A DNA stretch of 7,526 nt from Acidimicrobiaceae bacterium. GTDB taxonomy: Bacteria; Actinomycetota; Acidimicrobiia; Acidimicrobiales; Ilumatobacteraceae. A program made the translations under genes and the position numbers. How positions within the stretch are numbered: position 1 is the first letter of the stretch; each line of letters starts with the position of its first letter. The notes beneath the pieces are model-generated. The model did not search any database. It was not told where the DNA came from and saw only the letters and a list, made by a program, of their open reading frames with translations. This document shows, one piece after another, positions 1 through 5,718 of this stretch. The stretch is taken from assembly GCA_003154135.1 (NCBI GenBank), contig PMCN01000022.1, forward strand, positions 23,388-30,913. Reading direction: 5' to 3'.

Positions 1-2
1 TG

Positions 3-134
3 TGCAGCGGGTGCGACAAGTGCCTGCCCGTCTGCCCGGTGAACTGCATCTACCCGTTCCCCGACTGGCAGGAGACGGGCTCACCCGCCGAGTGGTGGGA
101 CGAGGCGGGCGGCAGCGCCGACCCGTATGCCTGA
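3..134 (+). CDS. 4Fe-4S ferredoxin-type protein, C-terminal fragment
   Basis: Only the last 43 residues are inside the window; the gene begins upstream. The frame opens with cysteines at visible residues 1, 4, 7, 11 and 15 in the arrangement CxxCxxCxxxCP, the classic ligand pattern of a [4Fe-4S] cluster (segment CSGCDKCLPVCPVNC). This is followed by a short acidic, tryptophan-containing tail (PFPDW, then AEWWDEAGG) ending at a TGA. The role expected from the motif is electron transfer. Whether this is a small stand-alone ferredoxin or the end of a larger iron-sulfur subunit cannot be told from this fragment. An overlapping open frame that continues into the next gene is not coding here, because it destroys the cysteine motif. 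The next gene starts 29 bases downstream. Confidence 0.85.
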   Translation, partial: CSGCDKCLPVCPVNCIYPFPDWQETGSPAEWWDEAGGSADPYA

Positions 135-150
135 GCGGCCGATCGGCTGA

Positions 151-163
151 CATACTGCACGGC
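151..163 (+). promoter_or_regulatory. Possible -10 element for a leaderless esterase transcript
   Basis: CATACT (151-156) resembles the bacterial -10 hexamer TAnnnT with one mismatch and lies 7 bases before the ATG at 164. No Shine-Dalgarno-like purine run precedes that ATG. This spacing would put the transcription start at or next to the start codon, as in the leaderless mRNAs common in actinobacteria. I could not identify a convincing -35 box. This is a pattern match only. Confidence 0.35.
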
Positions 164-919
164 ATGAGCGATCTGATCCCCGGGGCCGAGCCCTGGTCGC
201 ACGTCGGTACGGGTGCCCACGGCGCCCTCGTCGTCCACGGTTTCACCGGCAATCCGGGCAGCATGCGCGGCGTCGCCGAAGCCCTGGCCGCCGCCGGCTT
301 CCACGTCGAGATGCCGCTGCTGCCCGGTCATGGCACCACCGTCGACGACATGCTGCCCACGCGCTGGGCCGACTGGTCGGCTGCGGCCGACGCCGCGTAC
401 GCCACGCTGGCGGCCCGTGCCGACAAGGTGGTCGTGGTCGGCCTCAGCATGGGTGGGGCACTCACGCTCTGGCTGGGTCAGCAGCATCCCGAGATCGTCG
501 GCCTGGTGTGCATCAACCCCGCCACGCAACCGCAGGCGGCCGATGTGGTGGCCATGCTCCAGGGCATGGTCGACTCCGGCTCCGATCGCATGCCCGCCAT
601 CGGCAGCGACATCGCCGATCCCGATGCGCACGAGTCGGCGTACGACGCCACGCCGCTCGCCCCACTGCTGTCGCTTGTGGTCGACGGCCTGGCACCGCTG
701 GCCGAGGGCTACGGCGCGATGCGTCAGCCCCTGCTGCTGCTCAACTCGCCGCAGGACCACGTGGTCGAGCCGGCGCAGGGCGACTTCCTGGCCGCCCACT
801 ACGGCGGGCCGCTCGAGCGCATCCTGCTCGAGCGCAGCTACCACGTCGCCACGCAGGACTACGACAAGCAGCTCGTGTTCGACACCACGGTCGCCTTCGC
901 CCAGCGCGTCACCGCCTGA
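164..919 (+). CDS. Alpha/beta-hydrolase, carboxylesterase / monoacylglycerol lipase type
   Basis: A 251-residue alpha/beta-hydrolase with no signal peptide, so probably cytoplasmic. HGFTGN (25-30) is the HG oxyanion-hole loop after the first core strand. GLSMG (93-97) is the nucleophile elbow with Ser95. PQDHVVEP (196-203) carries the acid, Asp198, and SYHVATQDYD (225-234) carries the catalytic His227. The short lid region (about 121-190) and the SYHVATQDYD ending resemble Est30-type carboxylesterases and bacterial monoacylglycerol lipases, which hydrolyse short to medium acyl esters. The substrate cannot be read from sequence. I chose the ATG at 164 because it begins just before the first core strand and follows the ferredoxin stop; the upstream extension in the same frame overlaps ferredoxin coding sequence. 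Its TGA is one codon before the lgt start, in the same frame, so the two are probably co-transcribed. Confidence 0.9.
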   Translation: MSDLIPGAEPWSHVGTGAHGALVVHGFTGNPGSMRGVAEALAAAGFHVEMPLLPGHGTTVDDMLPTRWADWSAAADAAYATLAARADKVVVVGLSMGGALTLWLGQQHPEIVGLVCINPATQPQAADVVAMLQGMVDSGSDRMPAIGSDIADPDAHESAYDATPLAPLLSLVVDGLAPLAEGYGAMRQPLLLLNSPQDHVVEPAQGDFLAAHYGGPLERILLERSYHVATQDYDKQLVFDTTVAFAQRVTA

Positions 920-922
920 CCC

Positions 923-1804
923 GTGGGTTTCCTCGCCAGCATCCCCAGCCCGTCCGACGGTGTGTTCCACATCTTCGGCCTCGCCATCCACGCCTACGGG
1001 CTCATGATCGCCCTCGGCGTGGTGGCCGGGGTGTGGCTCGCCGGTCGCCGCATGGAGGCCGCAGGCGTGGGCACACGCGACGACATGAGTGCCATCGCCG
1101 TGTGGGCTGTCGCCGGTGGCGTCCTGGGCTCGCGGATCTACTACATCATCACCGACAAGACCCAGCCGTGGCGGCACCCCGTCAAGTGGATCAAGATCTG
1201 GGAGGGCGGCCTGGGCATCCCCGGCGGCCTCATCCTGGGTGTGCTGGTCGCCGTGTGGGCCATCAAGCGGCGTGGGCTCATCGTGCCGCAGATCTTCACC
1301 GCCGCCGCTCCCGCCGTCCCGCTCGCGCAGGCCATCGGGCGCTGGGGCAACTGGTGGAACCAGGAGCTCTTCGGACGGCCCACCACGCTGCCGTGGGCGT
1401 TGCGCGTGAGCGACGCCACCGCCATCTCGGCCGGCTACCCGGCGGGCACCACGTTCCACCCGACGTTCCTCTACGAATCGCTGTGGAACCTGGCGCTGTG
1501 CGGTGCGCTCATCCTGATCGACCGCCGAGTGAAGCTGCGGCCGGGCCGGCTGCTGGTCGTGTACGTGGTGGGCTACAGCATCGGGCGCTTCTGGGTCGAG
1601 AGCCTGCGCATCGACCCGGCCAACCACGGCGGCGGCTGGCGCCTCAACCAGTGGACCGCGCTCGTCGCGGGCCTTCTGGCCACGCTCTACCTCGTGGTCG
1701 ACTGGCGCCGTCATGTGCACGACCCGGTCGATGTCGATGTCGATGACGAGTCGTCCGCTGAGACGGGCGACCTCGTCGATGACTACGTTCCCGAGGATGA
1801 GTGA
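923..1804 (+). CDS. lgt: Prolipoprotein diacylglyceryl transferase
   Basis: Lgt is an integral membrane enzyme that moves diacylglycerol from phosphatidylglycerol to the lipobox cysteine of prelipoproteins, the first step of lipoprotein maturation. The 293-residue product has the family hallmarks: IHAYGLMIALG (22-32) in the first membrane segment, IWEGGLGIPGG (92-102), the Lgt signature GRWGNWWNQELFG (139-151) with the essential Arg140, HPTFLYES (179-186), and RFWVESLR (222-229) near the end. Several hydrophobic segments fit a seven-helix topology. GTG at 923 is the first possible start after the in-frame esterase stop; the next ATG would cut the first helix. There is no Shine-Dalgarno site, so translation may be coupled to the esterase. 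Two oddities: position 100 is Pro where E. coli Lgt has His103, and the C-terminus is a very acidic tail (13 Asp/Glu in residues 267-293) partly encoded by a GTCGAT triplication. Confidence 0.96.
   Translation: MGFLASIPSPSDGVFHIFGLAIHAYGLMIALGVVAGVWLAGRRMEAAGVGTRDDMSAIAVWAVAGGVLGSRIYYIITDKTQPWRHPVKWIKIWEGGLGIPGGLILGVLVAVWAIKRRGLIVPQIFTAAAPAVPLAQAIGRWGNWWNQELFGRPTTLPWALRVSDATAISAGYPAGTTFHPTFLYESLWNLALCGALILIDRRVKLRPGRLLVVYVVGYSIGRFWVESLRIDPANHGGGWRLNQWTALVAGLLATLYLVVDWRRHVHDPVDVDVDDESSAETGDLVDDYVPEDE
1727..1744 (+). repeat. Tandem hexamer (GTCGAT)x3 inside lgt
   Basis: Three perfect copies of GTCGAT stand head to tail in the lgt frame and encode Val-Asp repeated three times (residues 269-274). 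They begin the acidic C-terminal tail. The unit is a multiple of three, so gain or loss of copies would keep the frame. It is short enough to have arisen by slippage or by composition. Confidence 0.7.
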
Positions 1805-2603
1805 CGCACCCGTCCTGATCGAGCATCGTGAACCCGGCATCGCCCTCATCACGCTCAACCGACCCGAACGACTCAACGCCTGGACGGGCGAGATGGGTGC
1901 GCTCTACTTCGAGCTCCTCGAGCAGGCGGCGGCCGACCCGGCGGTGAAGGTGATCGTGGTCACCGGCGCCGGCAAGGGCTTCTGTGCCGGCGCCGACATG
2001 GGCATGCTGCAAGACCTCGGAGCCGCCGCGCAGGCCAGCGCCGACGGCGCCGACGCGGCCGCCGGCGGCAGACCGCAGTACTTCACGACCCAGATCCCCA
2101 AGCCGGTCATCGCTGCCATCAACGGTGCCTGCGCCGGTCTCGGCCTGGTGCAGGCGCTCATGTGCGACCTACGGTTCGCCGCAGCCGGTGCGAAGTTCAC
2201 CACCGCCTTCTCTCGCCGAGGTCTCATCGCCGAGCACGGTGTGTCGTGGGTGCTGCCTCGGTTGGTGGGGCACGCCAACGCGCTCGATCTGCTGTTCTCG
2301 GCACGCGTGGTGCTCGCCGAGGAGGCCGCGTCGATGGGTCTGGTGAATCGTGTCGTCGACCCCGAGCTCCTTGTCGAGCACACCCTGGCCTACGCCGCCG
2401 AGCTCGCCGCCAACGTGTCGCCGACGTCGATGGCCGTCATGAAGCAGCAGGTGTACGGCGACTGGGACCGCGGCCTCGTCGACGCGTTCGACGAATCCGT
2501 CGGGCTGATGAAGACCTCGCTCGCACGCGCCGACTTCCGCGAGGGCGTGCAGAGCTTCCTGCAGAAGCGGCCGCCCCGCTTCGTCCCGGTGCAGTTGCCC
2601 TAG
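1797..2603 (+). CDS. Enoyl-CoA hydratase/isomerase (crotonase) family protein
   Basis: A 268-residue crotonase-fold protein; members act on acyl-CoA thioesters (hydration, isomerisation, other reactions), commonly in fatty-acid or aromatic degradation. The two oxyanion-hole segments are clear: CAGADM (63-68) and GACAGLG (110-116). The core continues through MCDLRFAAAGAKF (122-134), RRGLIAEHGVSWVLPRLVG (140-158) and the GLVNRVV segment (181-187). The two glutamates of mitochondrial enoyl-CoA hydratase (Glu144 and Glu164) align with Val118 and Phe138. Glu146 in GLIAEHG falls where PaaG-type isomerases carry their acid residue (GLIPD), so an isomerase or unusual hydratase is as likely as a standard hydratase. 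The ATG at 1797 overlaps the lgt stop in ATGAGTGA. An earlier in-frame ATG at 1713 would lie deep in lgt and add a non-family extension. A GAGG just before the ATG is too close to be an ideal ribosome site, so coupling to lgt is likely. The gene ends in a CTAG shared with convergent galT. Confidence 0.9.
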   Translation: MSDAPVLIEHREPGIALITLNRPERLNAWTGEMGALYFELLEQAAADPAVKVIVVTGAGKGFCAGADMGMLQDLGAAAQASADGADAAAGGRPQYFTTQIPKPVIAAINGACAGLGLVQALMCDLRFAAAGAKFTTAFSRRGLIAEHGVSWVLPRLVGHANALDLLFSARVVLAEEAASMGLVNRVVDPELLVEHTLAYAAELAANVSPTSMAVMKQQVYGDWDRGLVDAFDESVGLMKTSLARADFREGVQSFLQKRPPRFVPVQLP

Positions 2604-3451
2604 AGCCCGCGCAGCTGCCCGGCGAGCACCTCGGGGATCACCGGGTTGAAGTACTCGCCGCACGCCACCTCGGCGGCGGCGATGAAGCGCGGTACGCCGG
2701 CGGCCCGCCACGGCGAGACGATCTCGATGTTCAGCCACGCGTGCGGCCACTCCGCACCGTCGGCGGGCCGCTGGTTGATCCACATCATGTAGGGCAGCGG
2801 TCGGTCGTACAGGCGATCCAGCCGCGCCGTCATGTCGACGAGCATTGCGGCGAGGCCGTTGCGACCGGCGTCGTCGAGCGCGTCGAGGTCGGGCACCCGC
2901 TCGCGCGGCGCCACCGACAGTGCAACGGGGTACGTGCTCGCGTGCGGCACAGAGGCGATCCAACCGGCTCGGTCGGCGACCAGGCGTTCGCCGGGGTGAG
3001 GGTCGGGCGCCCAGTCGGCCTCGAGCATCCGTCGCGGGCGTTCGGGGATGTGGTCGTAAGCGTAGATCTGACCGTGCGGGTGCGCGATGGTGGCCCCCAC
3101 CTCTGCGCCGCGGTTCTCGAAGACGAGCACGAACTGCACGTCGTCGCGCAGACTCAGCTCGCGGGTGCGCTCGGCCCACAGGTCGACCACCTTGCGTGCG
3201 CCGTCGACGCCCAGCGAGGCGAACGTCGCATCGTGCCGTGCGGTGTACAGCACCACCTCGCACCGGTCGCCGAGCATCGCCGGCCAGCGGTTGGGGAACC
3301 AGCGCACCTCGTAGGGCTCGGGCGCCTCGCGACCGCCCGGGCAGAAGGGGCAGCCGGTGGAGGGGAGGTTGGGGCGGGCCTGGCGGGCGCCCACCACGTG
3401 CACCACCGTGCCGAGGTACGGGTCGCGACGAGTGTCGGCCGGATCGCTCAT
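2600..3451 (-). CDS. galT: Galactose-1-phosphate uridylyltransferase
   Basis: GalT exchanges UMP between UDP-glucose and galactose-1-phosphate in the cytoplasmic Leloir pathway, through a uridylylated histidine. The 283-residue product shows TGCPFCPGG (32-40) with the zinc ligands Cys34 and Cys37, YTARHDATF (69-77) with the probable third ligand His73, and ENRGAEVGATIAHPHGQIYAY (from 112), which contains the HxHxQ active site: His124 as zinc ligand, His126 as nucleophile and Gln128. The C-terminal half has WPHAWLNIEIVSP (235-247) and GEYFNPVIPE (265-274), both typical of the second GalT domain. It is shorter than the roughly 348-residue E. coli enzyme but complete at both ends of the fold. 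I chose the ATG at 3451; a GTG at 3478 in frame would overlap the start of the divergent alpha-galactosidase. There is no Shine-Dalgarno site before the ATG. The neighbouring GH36 galactosidase supports a role in galactose use. Confidence 0.93.
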   Translation of the reverse strand: MSDPADTRRDPYLGTVVHVVGARQARPNLPSTGCPFCPGGREAPEPYEVRWFPNRWPAMLGDRCEVVLYTARHDATFASLGVDGARKVVDLWAERTRELSLRDDVQFVLVFENRGAEVGATIAHPHGQIYAYDHIPERPRRMLEADWAPDPHPGERLVADRAGWIASVPHASTYPVALSVAPRERVPDLDALDDAGRNGLAAMLVDMTARLDRLYDRPLPYMMWINQRPADGAEWPHAWLNIEIVSPWRAAGVPRFIAAAEVACGEYFNPVIPEVLAGQLRGL

Positions 3452-3460
3452 CGCTGAGAG

Positions 3461-3466
3461 ACTGTA
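3461..3466 (-). promoter_or_regulatory. Possible -10 element of galT in the divergent intergenic gap
   Basis: On the minus strand this reads TACAGT, a full match to TAnnnT, 9 bases before the galT ATG. Only 18 bases (3452-3469) separate the two divergent start codons, so transcripts in both directions must have almost no leader, or start inside the opposite gene. For the plus strand the best I see is GAGACT (3458-3463), 6 bases before the galactosidase ATG, a weak match that overlaps the galT hexamer. This is a pattern match without a supporting -35 box. Confidence 0.3.
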
Positions 3467-3469
3467 GCG

Positions 3470-5557
3470 ATGATCCACCTACGGGGCGCACGCGCCGACG
3501 TCGTGATCGACGAGTCGTTCGGCACGCCGGTCATCGTCCACTGGGGAGCACCGCTGGGCGAGCACGATCCAGCCTCGGTGCTCGCTGCGCTCACGCTGCC
3601 GTCGACGCAGGGTGGCCTCGACGTGGTGGCGCCGATCAGCCTGCTGCCGGAGCACGGCAGCGGGTTCCAGGGCCGGCCCGGGCTCACCGGCCATCGCCAG
3701 GGCGGCACGGCATGGGCGCCGCGGTTCCGGCCGGCCGGCAGCGAGCCGATCGAGCACGGAGTGATCGTCAGCGCGGTCGACCCCGTCGCCCAGCTGCGAC
3801 TCGACTGCACGATCACCCTGCACGAGGTGCTCGCCGTGCGCGTGACGGTCACCAACGAGGGCACCACGCGCTACCTGCTCGACGGCGTGCACATCAGCCT
3901 GCCGGTGGCACCGCAGGCCGCCGAGCTGCTCACGTTCGACGGACGGTGGACGCGAGAGTTCCACCCAGTGCGCCGCCCGTGGGGGAGTGGCGCGTGGCTG
4001 TCGGAGAACCGCAGCGGGCGTACCTCGCACGAGCACCTGCCGCTGCTGTTCGCCGGCGCGCCCGGCTTCGGCGAGTGGCACGGCGAGGTGTGGGGCGTGC
4101 ACGTGGCCTGGAGCGGGAACCACACGATGCTGGCCGAGTGCGTTCCCGACGGGCGCCGGCACGTGCAGGCGGGCGAGTTGCTGCACCCAGGTGAGTTGTG
4201 CCTCGAACCGGGCGAGCAGTACGCCTCCCCGATGGTGCTCGGCACCTATGCGAGCGACGGGCTCACGGCTGCTGCGTGGGGGTTCCACCGCTCGTTGCGA
4301 GCGCTGCCGGTGCACCCCGTGCGGCCGCGTCCGGTGCTCCTCAACACGTGGGAGGCCGTCTACTTCGACCACGACACCGAGCGACTGGAGGAGCTGGCCA
4401 CCGCGGCGGCCGCGCTCGGCATCGAGCGCTTCGTGCTCGACGACGGATGGTTCGGTTCGAGGCGTGACGACCGTCGCGGATTGGGTGACTGGTGGGTGTC
4501 GCCGGAGGTGTACCCCGGCGGGTTGTCGCCGCTGATCGAGCACGTGCGGGCGCTGGGGATGGAGTTCGGCATCTGGGTGGAGCCGGAGATGGTGAACCCC
4601 GACAGCGACCTCTACCGCGAGCACCCCGAGTGGGCGCTGGTCACCGACGGCTACGAGCCGGTGCTCGGTCGTCACCAGCTGGTCCTCAACCTGGCGCATC
4701 CCGATGCGTTCGCACACGTGCTGGGCCAGCTCGACGCACTGCTGCGCGACCACGACATCACCTACGTGAAGTGGGACATGAACCGCAACGTCGTGCAGGG
4801 CAGCGGCGCCGACGGTGCGGCGGGCACGCACTCGCAGACGGTGGCGTTCTACGCGTTGCTCGACGCGCTCCGCTCACGCCACCCCGGTGTCGAGTTCGAG
4901 AGCTGTGCGAGCGGGGGCGGCCGCATCGATCACGAGGTGTTGCGACGAACCGAACGGGTGTGGACCAGCGATTGCAACGACGCGCTCGAACGTCAGACCA
5001 TCCAGTGGGGTGCGTCGATGCTCATCCCGTTCGAGGTGATGGGCGCCCACATCGGGCCGACGCGCTCGCACACCACGGGTCGCGTGCACTCGTTGGCGTT
5101 CCGCACCGCGACTGCGCTGTTCGGCCACCTCGGGGTGGAGTGGAACGTGCTCACGCTCGGCGATGGCGAGCGCGCGCAGCTGGCGGCGGCCATCGCGCTG
5201 CATCATCGGTTCCGACCCCTGGTGCACTCCGGCGATGCGGTGCGGTTCGACCCCGCGCTCAACGGGCAGCTGGCCGCGAGCCACGCGATGGGGGTGTACT
5301 CCGCCGACCGTCGGGAGGCGCTCGTCGCGCATGTGCAGCTGGCCAGCGGCATGAGTCTGCTGCCGCCGCCGCTGCGCCTGCCGGGCCTGCTGCCGGGCGT
5401 CCGCTACGTGATCGAACAGGTCCCGCTGCCGGGGGCCACGGCGGCGTGGGCGGCGAGCGGCCTGGTGCTGACGGGTGCGCAGCTGGCCGGTCACGGTGTG
5501 CAGCTGCCCCACCTCCACCCCGAATCGGCGCTCCTCCTCCACCTCCGGGCCGTGTGA
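3470..5557 (+). CDS. Alpha-galactosidase, glycoside hydrolase family 36
   Basis: A 695-residue GH36 enzyme that hydrolyses terminal alpha-1,6-galactosyl groups of melibiose or raffinose-type sugars with retention. The N-terminal beta-sandwich (about 1-280) includes RRPWGSGAWLSENRSGRTS (168-186). The (beta/alpha)8 barrel follows: NTWEAVYFD (292-300), LDDGWFGSR (323-331) with Asp324/Asp325, GIWVEPEMVNPDSD (367-380), YVKWDMNR (432-439) with nucleophile Asp436, ESCASGGGRID (477-487) with Cys479 for substrate binding, WTSDCNDALERQTIQWG (498-514) with acid/base Asp501, and MGAHIGPTRSHTTGR (524-538). The last 100 or so residues form the C-terminal beta-domain. The size is close to the usual 700-740. 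No signal peptide is seen, so it acts inside the cell on imported oligosaccharides. The ATG at 3470 gives the normal family N-terminus but has no Shine-Dalgarno site. Divergent galT, 18 bases away, would handle the galactose after phosphorylation by a GalK not seen here. Confidence 0.95.
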   Translation: MIHLRGARADVVIDESFGTPVIVHWGAPLGEHDPASVLAALTLPSTQGGLDVVAPISLLPEHGSGFQGRPGLTGHRQGGTAWAPRFRPAGSEPIEHGVIVSAVDPVAQLRLDCTITLHEVLAVRVTVTNEGTTRYLLDGVHISLPVAPQAAELLTFDGRWTREFHPVRRPWGSGAWLSENRSGRTSHEHLPLLFAGAPGFGEWHGEVWGVHVAWSGNHTMLAECVPDGRRHVQAGELLHPGELCLEPGEQYASPMVLGTYASDGLTAAAWGFHRSLRALPVHPVRPRPVLLNTWEAVYFDHDTERLEELATAAAALGIERFVLDDGWFGSRRDDRRGLGDWWVSPEVYPGGLSPLIEHVRALGMEFGIWVEPEMVNPDSDLYREHPEWALVTDGYEPVLGRHQLVLNLAHPDAFAHVLGQLDALLRDHDITYVKWDMNRNVVQGSGADGAAGTHSQTVAFYALLDALRSRHPGVEFESCASGGGRIDHEVLRRTERVWTSDCNDALERQTIQWGASMLIPFEVMGAHIGPTRSHTTGRVHSLAFRTATALFGHLGVEWNVLTLGDGERAQLAAAIALHHRFRPLVHSGDAVRFDPALNGQLAASHAMGVYSADRREALVAHVQLASGMSLLPPPLRLPGLLPGVRYVIEQVPLPGATAAWAASGLVLTGAQLAGHGVQLPHLHPESALLLHLRAV

Positions 5558-5602
5558 CCCCGCCTCACTTGCATGGGTGCAGGTATTGCATCCGAGTTCG
5601 TC

Positions 5603-5669
5603 GGCGAATCGCCACGTGACGAAATGAATGGGTTGGTCGTCCTCGTTCTTCGTCACGTGGCGATTCGCC
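5603..5669. repeat. Perfect 21-bp inverted repeat with 25-nt loop
   Basis: The arm at 5603-5623 (begins GGCGAATCGCC, contains CACGTG, ends GACGAA) is the exact reverse complement of 5649-5669. Outside the arms, after one mismatch (5602/5670), four more pairs follow (5598-5601 with 5671-5674), so the imperfect stem extends to 5598-5674. Each arm is itself partly palindromic: GGCGA-A-TCGCC in the left arm, matched by GGCGA-T-TCGCC in the right, plus CACGTG in both. As RNA it would form a very stable hairpin. No T-run follows on either side, so it is not a standard intrinsic terminator. It could be a REP-like dispersed palindrome, a small non-autonomous element, a regulator site or an RNA-processing structure. 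Confidence 0.9.
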
Positions 5670-5679
5670 AACGAGGTCG

Positions 5680-5695
5680 AGGAGTAACCATGTGA
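5680..5695 (+). promoter_or_regulatory. Shine-Dalgarno site with immediate start-stop (ATGTGA)
   Basis: AGGAG (5680-5684), a 5-base spacer and ATG (5690-5692) form a well-placed ribosome-binding site, one of only two clear ones in the window. The ATG is followed directly by TGA (5693-5695). An overlapping GTG at 5692 instead opens a five-codon frame (Met-Arg-Pro-Ser-Ala) that stops at TAA 5707-5709. Both end just before the real gene at 5719, which has no ribosome site of its own. It could be a minimal upstream ORF that loads ribosomes for reinitiation, or the remnant of an older start. Confidence 0.4.
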
Positions 5696-5718
5696 GACCC
5701 TCGGCGTAATCGTACGGC

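Larger units (their letters stand above)
5558..5718. other. 161-bp intergenic region with inverted repeat and orphan ribosome site
   Basis: This is the only non-coding gap above 30 bases. It lies between two plus-strand genes. Starting from the galactosidase stop it holds two copies of TTGCAT (5569-5574 and 5586-5591, 17 bases apart), the long inverted repeat described separately (5603-5669), and then AGGAG in front of an immediate start-stop pair. Its middle is visibly less GC-rich than the flanking genes. I find no tRNA-like cloverleaf and no U-tract terminator. Confidence 0.75.

Noticed and set aside
50..1876. 608-codon open frame on the minus strand opposite the esterase and lgt
   Set aside because: Its product is low-complexity His/Arg/Gly/Asp-rich sequence with no family motif, and it lies antisense to two clear enzymes. 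Long antisense frames are expected in GC-rich DNA.
3452..3478. GTG at 3478 as the galT start, adding nine residues
   Set aside because: It would overlap the alpha-galactosidase start, and the added residues do not look like family sequence; the ATG at 3451 is simpler.
2169..3491. 440-codon minus-strand frame overlapping galT in another phase
   Set aside because: It is arginine-rich and lacks motifs, whereas the alternative phase carries the complete GalT zinc and HxHxQ sites.
5569..5593. Repeated TTGCAT (5569 and 5586) and an imperfect hairpin GGTGCA/TGCATCC
   Set aside because: The copies are only 6 bases and the stem is short and interrupted; too weak to call an operator or structure alone.
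5603..5680. Inverted repeat as an intrinsic terminator for the alpha-galactosidase gene
   Set aside because: The stem is strong, but the 25-nt loop is long and no T-run follows on the plus strand, so the standard signature is missing. Factor-assisted termination cannot be excluded.
5628..5687. 19-codon plus-strand frame (MGWSSSFFVTWRFANEVEE)
   Set aside because: It has no ribosome site and overlaps the right arm of the inverted repeat. The string FVTWRFA also appears on the opposite strand, recalling transposase N-termini, but that is a forced result of the inverted repeat and no other transposase sequence is present.
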